A stretch of 64,000 bases of DNA from Larix kaempferi (Eukaryota > Streptophyta > Pinopsida > Pinales > Pinaceae): NCBI GenBank assembly GCA_027924585.1, contig BSBM01000150.1, forward strand, positions 15,429,001 through 15,493,000, written 5' to 3'. Within the stretch, counting starts at the first letter, position 1. The number at the start of each line of letters is the position of its first letter. Positions 35,612-46,707 of this stretch are shown piece after piece. The notes beneath the pieces were generated by a model. The model was not told the DNA's origin. It did not search any database and saw nothing but the letters and a program-made list of their open reading frames with translations. The position numbers and the translations under genes are program-made.

Positions 35612-36287
35612 TACTCTACAGTGTTGCTTCATTGCAAATGAAAATTTATTTGGTTTGAAATCACATGACCATCTCAACCTTCTAAGGGTATGTATAGTGT
35701 CAACAAAATGTTTTTATTTTTTATGAACATATTTTACCACACAAGTTAAAATGCAATAAAAAATTTGTGTTTGCTTTTTAGTGTCATTATCTGTTGTTGT
35801 GCATAGGTGTGTGAACTACGACTTTCCTGAGGACCTATAGTGTGTCGTATCTAAACTATATGCATTTGTACGGTGGATCACATCAAAGGAGATTGACAAC
35901 GCTAGCATTCCATGGTGGCATCAAGAGATGGATGAGATTGTTTGTATGTTCGAGAAGGATCTGTCAATGAGTTTCATGGACTTGCAGACCCATCTTCTAA
36001 TTCACCTAGTTGATGAGGTTGACTTAGTCGAGGTGGTCTCATGTCATTGGATGTTCTTCTTGGAGAGGTACATGAAAAAGTTGAAGGGATTTGTTCAAAA
36101 ACTGGAAAAAACCGAGGGGTCTATGGCATAGGGGTACATAATATATGAGTCATTCTATAATGCCAGTGAGCATATCAAACAAATCGACAACACACCAGGA
36201 ACAATGATTTGGGATGATGAATGCAATGAGGACAAAAGGGATGGGGAGCTACTCCAAATTAAAAGAAAAAGGCGCATGATAAAGAGT
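35612..36287 (+). pseudogene. CACTA transposase, C-terminal part with DUF4218
   Basis: FGLKSHDHLNLLR (about 35,653-35,690) is the usual end of tnp2 before an intron. A GTATGT donor follows, and an acceptor GCATAG lies near 35,807. From about 35,870 the next exon reads WWHQEMDEIVCMFEKDLSMS, FMDLQTHLLIHLVDEVDL, WMFFLERYMKKLKGFVQ and then EGSMA*GYI. This is the DUF4218 pattern, in which FERYLGTLK and EGSIAEGYI are typical; here a stop replaces the Glu. A GTAAGT donor ends the exon near 36,284. Confidence 0.85.
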
Positions 36288-36429
36288 AAGTCAGTTATCT
36301 TTCGTCACTTATATTCACATTGAAATTCATAATCTATATTTGATCTCATATATACTATATGTCGATTTGATTTCATGAATACAACAGTGAATTCAAAAAT
36401 TGATTCCATTAATAAATTCATTCTTTAAA

Positions 36430-37084
36430 ATGCGGAGGAAACACAACCGTGGGCCGCATTGTATGAAGAGAAGAGGAGGAAATGGGAAATTGATAGGAAA
36501 GAATTCAAACAGTTGAACGGTAGAAGCATTCTTTATCCAGATCATTTAAAATAAAATATGCCAATGATATATCCCAACAGTTGGGTTGTTGAGCATGTTA
36601 GAGATAAATATGGTGTATTTGGTCATTACCCTCATGTTGAGGAGGATGCGCTAAACATAGGTATCGAGTACAACAACTAGGTAATAATCTCTTTATGTTA
36701 TACATTTCTAACTTTATAATGCACCTTTGAATTATATCATCTATATTTTATATATTAATGGTTGGGTTATTAGACATATGACACTGTCATTTGTTCACAT
36801 TTTACAGGTGCATTTGTTTCCATCTATATAGGCATATGGGCATCATTTTCACACTGAGGATGTCGATGATGGACATATTGCACAAGAATGTGGAGTGGAA
36901 TTCAAGTTCAACCAATGTAGCCTTGCTAGCCACTGCAATCAAAACCTAAAAGGGGGGGATTTGGGTTATGTAGGGAAGATACAAGAGATCATTCAAGTGG
37001 ACTTCTCATCTTTCCAATGTGTTATTTTTAGGTGCAAGTGGTGGGATACATTCAACGGGAATAATGTAAAGGAATATCATGTCA
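36430..37084 (+). pseudogene. CACTA transposase 3' exons, DUF4216 left half
   Basis: After a short region with EKRRKWEIDRKEFKQLNGRS and PNSWVVEHVRDKYGVFGHYP, an acceptor near 36,831 leads into AYGHHFHTEDVDDG, GVEFKFNQCSLASHCNQN and YVGKIQEIIQVDFSSFQCV, ending IFRCKWWDTFNGNNVKEYH. The last part is DUF4216 (FxCxWxD). The exon is cut at 37,084 by an LTR retrotransposon. Its continuation is at 44,602. Confidence 0.8.
37080..37084 (+). repeat. Probable target-site duplication (left), TGTCA
   Basis: TGTCA lies directly before the LTR. TGACA lies at 44,602-44,606 after the other LTR, with one mismatch. Joining across the pair restores the transposase frame as EYH-DSGL, which supports this as the insertion point. 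Confidence 0.6.
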
Positions 37085-39379
37085 TGTCCCCAAATTTTGC
37101 ATTGGGTCACAATGGCCTAAGCCACTTGGCCATACTCATGATAGTTTGTCAATTTGGTGCTAAGGATCAAATAATTGCCAATAATGATGTCCAAGTTAGT
37201 AATAATGTAAAATTAGATCCAAATGGACAAGGTGGTCCACATTAAGAGAAAATTCCCAATTAAAAGTTTGTAATATACCCATCCAAATGAACTATCTTGG
37301 AGGAAGATTACTAGTTCCCTAGGTTGGGGGTGGAAGCATTAAAAGTTGGAATAAGGGAGCTACAAGACCCAAAATGACATTAGACTTACAAATTCACATT
37401 AAATGGGTCAAATAAATAATAATAGAAATAAAATAAGGTGGCATTGGATCATGAGGGCACATAAGAGTTTGTGGGACCCACATGTGGCAAGATTCCCCAC
37501 TACACTTGGCATTATTCTCTCACCAATTTGAGTTCAAGATGAAGGGTAACATACTTGGGGGAGTTGAAGAGGTATTATTCATGGCATGAATAATGTAAGG
37601 TCTAATTGGAGTGGAAGAGGAAGGGGCATCTGAGAAGAATTGTGACACTTGGAGCTAGATTCCCTAACGCATATGACAACAATGATGAAGATTCTATGAC
37701 ACTTATGACAAAGTTCAGACCAGATTGCTGACATCTGACATATATGACATGTCAGGGCTAAAAATAGGCTCCAATAGGAAGCACAAGGGGAGTTAGGGAA
37801 GCCAAGATTACCCCATTCGAATTGATGGAAGAGGAGAGCTAGGAAAAGTTGGACAAGTGGCATTCATGGGAATCTCTCCCTAACTTGAGTTGGGATGAGT
37901 CTCTTGGATGGAATTTGAGCTAAGGAGGCCTTGGGAGATTAATAAAAGACAAGAGTAAAGAAAGAGACCATATTTTGATCATTTCTCATTTTGTAAATTG
38001 GAGAGCATAGCTTGTCCATGTTAGTGGAGTGTTTACTCTACTTGCCTTAGTACCAATTTCGAGGGTGCAAGATTCCCATCCTAATCGGAAATTGGAGAGG
38101 CCATTCAGACCTTTAATTTGGATCTACAATGGAGTAATGTTTTGCAGGTTTAAGATACGAGGATGCTCGTGAGCATTTCTCCTTCAACTTGTTCCCACAT
38201 CTCTCTCACTTTTCTCTCTATATTCTTGCTCTTGGAGGAAGGGCGCACATGGTGAGATGTTGATCTCTTTGTGGAATTCCAAGGGGCCCCATTTATTTTT
38301 AATATGATTTTTTAACTCTGTATTTGATTCTCATATGAACCTCAGGTCGAATATCCAAGTAAAACCATGTAACAATGCCAAACTATGTATGAATGGTGCC
38401 ATTTTCCCCAATAGCTTTTGCATAATGCACTTGTTGTTGCACATAGTTAGTGAAGGACTGCTATTTCGACTCCATGGAAATGTTCTCTGCTATATATATC
38501 TGTAATAATCATATCATGGGAGCGACATCTCGAAACATTATGTATTTCAAGTGATATTTACATTCAAGAAGAGATTCGAGCCATTTTCCCATATATCTTG
38601 TTGAGAGAGATTGAAGTTGTTTGGCATCAACTTGTATCAGTAATATCTCTATGGTTTTCTTGCTATTTGGAGAGGCATTAATATACTAAAGAAGTTTCAT
38701 ACACCTTATGCAAGTCCTTGTAACATTTCTCACAAATTTCATAGCAAGTTATAGAGTTTTTCTCTCATTTCCCCCTATGTTAAGACATGTTGACCAATAT
38801 CTGATTTATGGGAGTTGTAGAAGCCTTTAGGAACTGATTAATGATGCATTTGGGTGCCCATTTAAGTCATATAACTAATCCATGTCTCTGTTCTGAAATT
38901 TGGGAAGTTCGTACTGCATTTGGGAAGCCATTAGTGACCTCTACCCTTGGGGATTTGAACCTCGAATTTACTAGCAAATTTCCCTATTTCCTCCTGAACT
39001 TAAATGAATGTTGCAGAAGTATTTTGATAGTGTCTAAAAACCCATTAGGTTCATTTTTATGTCCTAATACCCTTCAAACACTCTCATTCCCAATTTGAAT
39101 TCCTTAGGAGTCTTTTGGAGCCATCTGCCCTTGGGGGTTTCAACATGGATTTTCCTAGTAATTTTGCCTTTCATTCTCTAATTGTAAATGCAACTTGTTT
39201 AAGCACTTATAAGGTGTCCAAGCACATAATATATGTATTAGGGTGTCCTAATACACCTCAATCCACTTTGGATATAATTCGAAACCATCTGGGATCATTT
39301 GGGGACAGTTTGGAGCTTCACTAGTCCAAGGTTCAAAAATTGGCCTAATTGGAAAAAATTTCAAATTGGGGACAATACA
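37085..39379 (+). repeat. 5' LTR
   Basis: About 2.3 kb, unusually long relative to the 2.9-kb interior. It is collinear with the right LTR and contains no gene. A GCTATATATATCTG tract (about 38,490) lies where the right LTR has an expanded (TA)n. Confidence 0.9.
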
Positions 39380-39380
39380 A

Positions 39381-39392
39381 TGGTATCAGAGC
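39381..39392 (+). other. Primer binding site (initiator tRNA-Met)
   Basis: TGGTATCAGAGC matches the standard initiator-Met primer site at all twelve bases and lies one base after the LTR. Confidence 0.92.
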
Positions 39393-39445
39393 ATAGTCCT
39401 TGCACCTGTTAATTAATATCATACATTGAAGAATAAATTGCAGCC

Positions 39446-41785
39446 ATGTCTTACTGTTATGATGAATCTTATGAGTGCAATGTTGATGAGCAATATGAAG
39501 AAGAATGTGAATGGTATGAGGAGGTGCCATCATGCAGCACTTCTTACAATTTCATAAGGAATGAGGGTTATTCTTATGAATTTGAATCTTATGAAGATGA
39601 GTGTTTCACACTACCAAAGGATAACTCTATGAATGAATTATAAATATTGAGAGCAACATGTAAAACCTTTCCCCAACAATATCAAGCATATCTAGCTTTG
39701 AAGGGAGATATACAAAAGTCCATTCCTTTTGAAGACTATGTTGATTGGGTGTTTGAAAATAGGCCCAGGAATGAAGTTGTGGATTTAGTGAAGAAAGGTC
39801 TATGCCCTTCTTGCAAAATACCTTGGAGAGAAAATCATATATGTGTGAGTGAAAAGGAGGAGACCCATGAGCCACCTAGTTCTGAAATAGGTGAAGTAGA
39901 AGAAGCAGCACATGAAGAGGATCGAAAGTCACTCCCAAGTGACTCTGAAAAATATGAAGAGACATCACATGAGCATGAAGAAGACTCTATTGAAAATATT
40001 GAAGATCATTTCGAGACACATTCTACCTTGGACATGAATCAAAGAGCATCTACTGATGGATGCTTGAACTATGAAGGAGTACCTACTGATGGGTGCTCAC
40101 ACCTCTATGTTGGTGACATAGAGATCACTTTTGAAAGTGTTGTTGCAATCCAAACTTCCATTAAGCATGAAAATTAATACCTTGTAACATTTGAAGAAGA
40201 ACCAAGATCAACTTCCCCATCACCACTTGAGCTTCAAGAAGTTGGTCCAAGTAAGAAGGAAGAAGATGAGGAAGTTCATTTGCAAGAGGCTCATTTTCTT
40301 GAAGGGTCCTTGAAGATGGATGAAAAGAAGATTCAAGAAGCCTTAAAAACTCTCCATGACACACATACATTGGTTTCAAAATTTTGTTGGTGTGTGGAGG
40401 AGAAATCTTCCCTTGAATACATGGAGAAAATCCAGAAGGCAATGTTGGACACCAAAGGTAATTTTTTAAATTTGCTTTCTGATAGAGATTATTTAATTGA
40501 GCTTGTTGGTTTGTATCATGGAATAACCTTGAAGGATTTAGAAGAGAATTACAAGCTCAAATGAGTTGGAGTCCACCCAAAATACACTCCAAAAATCTAT
40601 GGTGCATATTAAATAAAACTTCAAAAGAAGTTGCAAATGTCCTTTACACCCTCCTACATATCAGACAATCATTCAATGGATGAAAGAATTTATGTTACAA
40701 AGGAGGAACCTCGTGCAATGGTGGAACATGAGGTACATGTTTATATGTAGCTGCTTGAAGATTCTACATTCAAACCAGAAGGAAGACAAGCACTTGTCTT
40801 TGTTCAGAGGGATTATGAGTTGCCTCGTGGAGAGAGTTGCAAGGCCTTGGAGGAGGCACATGATCTCACAATAGTTGGACCAGCCAATTATGGAGAAGAT
40901 GAATTAAATATTTCGAGGGGTAACAGTTTCAAAGAGTTAAGGTTGGTTCATAATTCTTCACCCCCTACTTCTTTTTCAACCACATCAATTGGGGATGAAA
41001 ATTGTGTGAAAGGTTTTTTTCTAATGGTGCCACATGAGGAGTATGAAACTCCTATCTCTCCTTTTGATGATGACATGATTAGATCACCTTATTATTTACA
41101 TTTGCAGCAACATCTTTTTTTACCTTATGATGATACATATCTTCATGGATTCATTTATGATGTTTACTTGAGTCACTTGAAGACTCGTGATTTTACTTGC
41201 TCCTTGCTTAGTTCAATTGATGTTGGAGGAACTTCCTCAACTACTTGGGTGAAGAGATATATGATTGGAGCAAATTTTTATTGGCAGCAACATCCTTTGT
41301 TATTTCTTGATGATACACATATCCATGGATGCATAAATGGTACTTATGTGAGCCCCTTGAAGGCTCATTGTTTTCTTTGCTCCCTAATTGGTTCATATTT
41401 GAGTGGAGGTTCTTCATTCACTTCTCGAATGAAAGAACACATGGTTGATTATTTTGATGCATAATGCATCCTTTTTTAGCAGCATTATAGGGCATGTGAT
41501 CCTCACCTATGTCATTGGAGCAGATTTTATTGGTCACTTGATGCTTGTATGCACTTGGAAAATGGTGGTCTACTTACTTGGAGGTACAAGCACTTTCATA
41601 ATTCTTTGATGAGGCACCTCCTTCATGTACATTTTTATTATGTTGTTGTGTACTTTGATGATATATATTGTGTACCTATGATGTTTGGAAGAATGCATAC
41701 AAGGAAATGGGATCTAGGAATTCTCTTGCCTGATGGTATGGGTTGGAGAGCACTCATAATTGTTGGAGTACAATACAAGCAATAG
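39446..41785 (+). pseudogene. Gag-like protein of a non-autonomous LTR element; one frame, seven internal stops
   Basis: From the ATG at 39,446 a single frame continues for 780 codons without any shift. Stops lie at 39,641, 40,175, 40,562, 40,610, 40,748, 41,462 and 41,477. The N-terminus is strongly acidic and Tyr/Glu-rich. Around 39,810 is CPSCKIPWRENHIC, a C-x2-C-x7-H-x-C pattern like the gag zinc knuckles of some plant Ty3 elements. A Glu-rich middle follows, then a helical segment (EKKIQEALKTLHDTHTL), then a duplicated 60-residue block at 41,105-41,464. No protease or polymerase motif follows. I do not recognise the whole protein. The call as Gag rests on position after the primer site and the zinc motif. 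Confidence 0.65.
41105..41464 (+). repeat. 180-bp (60-residue) in-frame duplication
   Basis: GCAGCAACATC recurs at 41,105 and 41,285, exactly 180 bp apart. The encoded units align as QQH-F-DDT-HG-Y-L-CSL-GG-S-V/M. The copies are diverged at the protein level, so the duplication is old and both halves seem to have been kept under similar constraint. Confidence 0.8.
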
Positions 41786-42254
41786 GACCTTGGAATAATT
41801 TTTAGTCTCATTGGTTTCAATTTTTTGGGGGGAAACAAGTAGTATGGGAGATTGAGTTCCCACTTAATAAGGTGATTTTAATCAGAGTAGTGCAGCAGCA
41901 AGCATGGTGGTTCCTCTCTAAAAGTTTCATGGGATCTTGAAGACTCAAATTTTGGCAACTCAGTGGCAACTTCAAATAATTATATAGTGGTATCAAAAAA
42001 GGTTTCTAAAATATGAAAGAGGTAAAGAGTAATTGTGCAAAATTTGTTTTGATGGATTTAATTAATAGTTTGGTGTTTAGTGGTGATGTTACAGGGGATA
42101 TCCATATAAAAAAGAAAACCCACATCTCCTTGCTTTTGGAAACACACAATTGTAGTACATGAGTGCCAATACTCAAAGTTTTGGAAGCAAAGTTTTGAAA
42201 AGAAAGCAGGTTCTTCAACATCCATGTTTGAAATGGCTTGAGGACAAGCAATAT

Positions 42255-42264
42255 TGGGAGGGGA
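42255..42264 (+). other. Polypurine tract
   Basis: GGGAGGGGAG lies about ten bases before the right LTR start. The gap (TATTCTTCA) is longer than usual, so the exact plus-strand primer is uncertain. Confidence 0.6.
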
Positions 42265-42274
42265 GTATTCTTCA

Positions 42275-44599
42275 TGTCCCCAAATTTTGCATTGGGTCAC
42301 AATGGCCTAAGCCACTTGGGCATACTCATGATAGTTTGTCAAATTGGTGCTAAGGGTCAAATAATTGCCAAGAATGATGTCCAAGTTAGTAATAATGAAA
42401 AATTAGATCCAAATGTACAAGGTGGGTCACATTAAGAGAAAATTCCCAATTCAAAGTTTGTAATATACCCATCCAAATGAATTATCGTGGAGGAGAATTT
42501 CAAGTTCCCTAGGTTGGGGGTGGAAGCATTAAAAGTTGGAATAAGGGAGCTACAAGACCCAAAATGACATTAGACTTACAAATTCACATTAAATGGATCA
42601 AATAAATAATAATAGAAGAAAATAAGGTGGCATTAGATCATGAGGGCACATAAGAGGTTGTGGGACCCACATGTGGCAAGATTCCCCACTACACTTGGCA
42701 TTATTCTCTCACCAATTCGAGTTCAAGATGAAGGGTAACATACTTGGGGGAGTTGAAGATGTATTATTCATGGAACGAATCGTGTAAGGTTGAATTGGAG
42801 TGGAAGAGAAACTCCCATGGAAGAGGAAGAGGCCTCTTAGAAGAATTGTGACACTTGGAGCTAGATTCCCTAACTCATATGACAACAATGATGAAGATTC
42901 TATGACACTTATGACGAAGTTTAGACCTTATTGCTGACATTTGACATATATGACATGTCAGGGCTAAAAATAGGCTCCAAGAGGGAGCGCAAGGGGAGTT
43001 AGGGCAGCCAAGAGTCCCCCATTCAAATTGATGGAAGATGAGAGCTAGGAAAAGTTGGACAAGTGGCATTCATGGGAATCTCTCCCTAACTTGAGTTGGG
43101 ATGAGTCTCTTGGATGGAGTTAGAGATAAGGAGGACTTGGGAGGTTAATAAAATACAAGAGGAAAGAAAGAGACCAGATTTTGATCATTTCTCATTTTGA
43201 AAATTGGAGAGCGTAGCTTGTCCATGTTAGTGAAGTGGTTACTCTACTTGCCTTAGTACCAATTTCGAGGGTGCAAGATTCCCATCCTAATTGGAAATTG
43301 GAGAGTCCATTCAGAACTTTCATTTGGAGCTAAAATGGAGTCATTTGTTTTAGGTTGAAGCTACAGGGCTTCTCATGACCATTTCTCCTTCAACTTGTTC
43401 CCACATCTCTCTCACTTTTATCTCTATATTCTTGCTCTTGGAGGAAGGGCACACATGGTGTGATGTTGATCTCTTTGTGGAATTCCAAGGGGCCCCATTT
43501 ATTTGTAATATGATGTCTGAACTCTGCTTTTGATGCTCATATGAACCTCAGGTCAAATATCCAAGTAAAACCATGTAAAAATTCCAAACTATGTTTGAAT
43601 GGTGCCATTTTCCCCCACAGCTTTTGCATAACGCACTTGTTGTTGCACATAGTTAGTGAAGGACTGCTATTTTGACTCCATGGACATATTAGCTGCTATA
43701 TATATATATATATATATATCTGTAATAATCATATCATGATATACACAGCTCGAAACATTATGTATTTCAAGTGATATTTACATTCAAGGAAGAGATTCGA
43801 GCCATTTTCCCATATATCTTGTTGAGAGAGCTTGAAGTTGTTTGGTATAGACTTGTATCAGTAGATATCTATGGTTTTATTGTTGTTTGGGGAGCCATTA
43901 ATATGCTGAATAAGTTTCATATACCTTATGCAAGTCCTTGTAACATTTCTCACAAATTTCATAGTAGGTTATAGAGTTTTTCTCTCATTTCCCCCTATGT
44001 TAAGACATGTTTACCAATCTCTGATTTATTGGAGTTGCAACAGCCTTTAGGAACTAATTAATGATGCATTTGGGAGCCCATTGAAGTCATATAAATAATC
44101 CATGTCTCTTTTCTGAAATTTTGGAGGTTCGTACTGCATTTGGAAAGATATTAGTGACCTTTACCCTTGGGGATTTGAACCTCGAATTTACTAGCAAATT
44201 TCCCTATTTCCTCCTGAACTTAAATGAATGTTGCAGAAGTATTTTTATAGTGTCTAAAAACCCACTAGGTTCATTTTTATGTCCTAATACCCTTCAAATA
44301 CACTCAATCCCAATTTGAATTCCTTAGGAGTCTTTTGGATCCATCTACCCTTGGGGGTTTCAACATCGTTTTTCCTAGTAATTTTTCCTTTCATTCTCTA
44401 ATTGTAAATGCAAGTTGTTGAAGTATTTAGAAGGTGTCAAAGCACATAATAGTTGTATTAGGGTGTCCTAATACACCTCAATCCACTCTGGACATAATTC
44501 GAAACCATCTGGGATCATTTGGGGACAGTTTGGAGCTTCACTAGTCCAAGATTTGAAAATTGGCCAAATTGGGAAAATTTTCAAATTGGGGACATTACA
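42275..44599 (+). repeat. 3' LTR
   Basis: About 2.3 kb, collinear with the left LTR. A (TA)n tract at about 43,697-43,719 is longer than in the left copy. Substitutions and small indels are visible throughout, so the insertion is not very recent. Confidence 0.9.
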
Positions 44600-44878
44600 G
44601 ATGACAGTGGGTTGATATGTATCAACTCTAAAAGGACATGGGATGAAACTAAGGATCCTTATGTTTTCCCAAAACATTGCAACCAAGTGTTTTTTTACCT
44701 GGATGTGTTGGATACAGATTGGTGGTTCTTATTAAGACACAAACCTAGATCTAAATATAATTTTGAGAACAACAATGTTATCATGCCAAGCAAGGAAGAT
44801 AATGAGGGTGAGGAAACAAATAATGATGTGCACATGTTTTATTTCATGATTTACAGTTTTGATATATCATTTTATTAA
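44600..44878 (+). pseudogene. CACTA transposase, DUF4216 right half
   Basis: Continuing the exon cut at 37,084, the frame reads DSGLICINSKRTWDETKDPY, VFPKHCNQVFFYLD and WWFLLRHKPRSKYNFE, ending at TAA. HxxQVFY and the aromatic-rich end are the DUF4216 pattern. Joined to NNVKEYH on the other side, it forms one domain. This is good evidence for the nested insertion. Confidence 0.8.
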
Positions 44879-45261
44879 TGTTATCTTTAATTTTTGAATT
44901 ATATTGTTAATTTTTAGCATTATGACGATGGAAATGGAAAGTTGATTACCATATGTTTTTAAACAATTTGAGTTGGTAACAATCAATCTGATGTGAAATG
45001 TGTTTGTCTATCAAGATATTTGTGACTGTATGGAATGATTGTATGTGATTGTCCATAGTTAGAGATGATCTTTCTTGCTTTCCATTTAATTCAGTCTAGT
45101 GTGGTTTTATCATTTAATTTATTGTATTGTAATTACAAGTGGATCAAATCAACTAATTATATTGTACATTATCATTGATGTTAAGCATATTTATTGTTTG
45201 TTGTGATTTCAACTACTCTCATTTGAATAGGTGGATTTCATGAATATATTTAGCTAGACAC

Positions 45262-45491
45262 CTTTTTTTTGCAACTAGGGGAATCGACAACTGGGATGGG
45301 GCTGGTAATCGCGTCACACAGGGTCTAGGGATCCAATCCCATCCGCTACCATTATACCCCTAGGTGCACCCACACAGCCTGCAAGCATGGGGCACAGATA
45401 AGCCGGGGCGATTTGAACTCATGACCTCAATTAACAACATTTCCTTCATATCAAGCGAATTGTCGATTGAGCTACACCCCTATGGGCATAC
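45262..45491 (-). mobile_element. tRNA-derived SINE
   Basis: Read on the minus strand, the element starts GGGGTGTAGCTCAATCGACA (Pol III box A, TAGCTCAATCG). GGTCATGAGTTCAAATC (box B) follows, then a tRNA-unrelated body, and it ends in a short A tail (T8 at 45,263-45,270 on the plus strand). Flanks TTAGCTAGACAC (45,250-45,261) and TTAGATAGACAC (45,492-45,503) form a 12-bp target duplication with one mismatch. SINEs encode no protein and borrow LINE reverse transcriptase. Confidence 0.88.
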
Positions 45492-45503
45492 TTAGATAGA
45501 CAC

Positions 45504-46068
45504 TTATACTTTGCATTAGTGTGGTATTTAAAGCATAAGAGTTCTTTTTAAAGGAAATAACAAGGTGGACATTAACATATTAGAGGAAATCATGTCTACA
45601 TTGTGAAAAGGGAAAGCATGAGCATTTAAATAATTTTCAATTCATGGTGGATATTCTACTTGTTTTTTCAACTTTTAAATGATACCTTGATTTGAAAAAA
45701 CAACTTATAGTTTGTGACATATCCATATACACTAATTATAAAAGACATTTTTTCAAATTTTGAAATTGATTATTTATTCTCAATAAATGTGTGAGAAATC
45801 TTTAGGTTGAGGCCAATCTCTTAAACTTTCCCTAATTATTCTTCCAACATCTCTCTCAATTTATGGTAGATAATATAAGAGAATTAATTTCCAACAATAA
45901 CATCACTGTAAATATGGTAATGTAGTTAAATAAAAAAAATGAGATTAAACTTGAACATATTGAAAATAAATGATGAAGTGATATTAATCATCTAAGTAAT
46001 TGGTACAATCAAATATATCTTAATCTTTAATCATCAAATAATTGATAATTAAATCATATGAAGTTATA
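45504..46068. other. AT-rich sequence between SINE and LINE
   Basis: No frame or motif recognised. It is contiguous, before LINE insertion, with the AT-rich sequence at 53,126 onward. Confidence 0.5.
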
Positions 46069-46084
46069 TAAGTATGCATGGAGA
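46069..46084 (+). repeat. 16-bp target-site duplication (left copy) of the LINE
   Basis: TAAGTATGCATGGAGA here is identical to 53,110-53,125 just after the A tail. A perfect long duplication plus an A tail is the signature of target-primed reverse transcription. Confidence 0.95.
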
Positions 46085-46707
46085 AGATGGGGGTTTAAAA
46101 TAAATTTTATAGGAAGAGTCCAAGAAACTGAAGGAAGAAGTACGTTGAGTTCTACACTGAGGATTATGGTGGCTTCGCTGATGACGGATGCACAGCCCAA
46201 GTTAGCAAAGCAGACTCCAGGCTCGTGGTCGGTTCTCTCTACTTATTAACTGTACAGACTGGAGATTCCTTGTTTTCACGGTCAGGTGATTCTTTGGTTT
46301 ATCGGGCGATGGTGGTCATTAACACTGGCAGAGAGCACTCATTTTAGGAATCAAACCATGGATCATATGGGTTTATTTTGAGCATGATATTGGCTGGGAT
46401 TCTGAAAGAAGTTCGAATACCCTGACGTGGTCTGGGCAGTAACTGAGAACCGGGTCGCTGTCTTGCCGTATGATGCAGTGTAGCCATTGCTCCTGGCTTC
46501 ATATGGGCGTGTTTTCGGGTTCCTGTTCTGATTTGAAGTGGCTTATGGAGGGGTGGGCTGTTTGTGCATAAATCCTGCGGCTGTGTGTTGGGATCCATGG
46601 GATTTGGTGTGAACGGTGGATAGGGGACTGGGCCCTATCTGGGTTTCTATCTTTTATTTAGCTGACTGCTCGGTCGGGGTCCGGCTTGAGGGAACCGCTG
46701 GGGTGGT
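46085..46707 (+). promoter_or_regulatory. LINE 5' leader (presumed internal promoter)
   Basis: 623 bp between the target duplication and the first ATG of ORF1. Full-length LINEs carry their own Pol II promoter in this region; I infer the same here and see no definite TATA box. The leader contains no long frame. The sequence GAGGGAACCGCTGGGGTGGT precedes the ORF1 ATG. Confidence 0.5.

Larger units (their letters stand above)
37085..44601 (+). mobile_element. LTR retrotransposon with only a gag-like frame, inserted in the CACTA gene
   Basis: Direct LTRs begin TGTCCCCAAATTTTGC at 37,085 and 42,275 and end GGGGACA(A/T)TACA at 39,379 and 44,599. The left LTR is followed after one base by TGGTATCAGAGC, and the right LTR is preceded by a purine tract, so the element is on the plus strand. 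The 2.9-kb interior contains one long decayed reading frame with a gag-type zinc motif and no protease, reverse transcriptase or integrase. It is therefore non-autonomous (TR-GAG/LARD-like). The right boundary is uncertain by two bases because the flanking duplication is imperfect. It splits the DUF4216 exon of the CACTA transposase. Confidence 0.88.
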
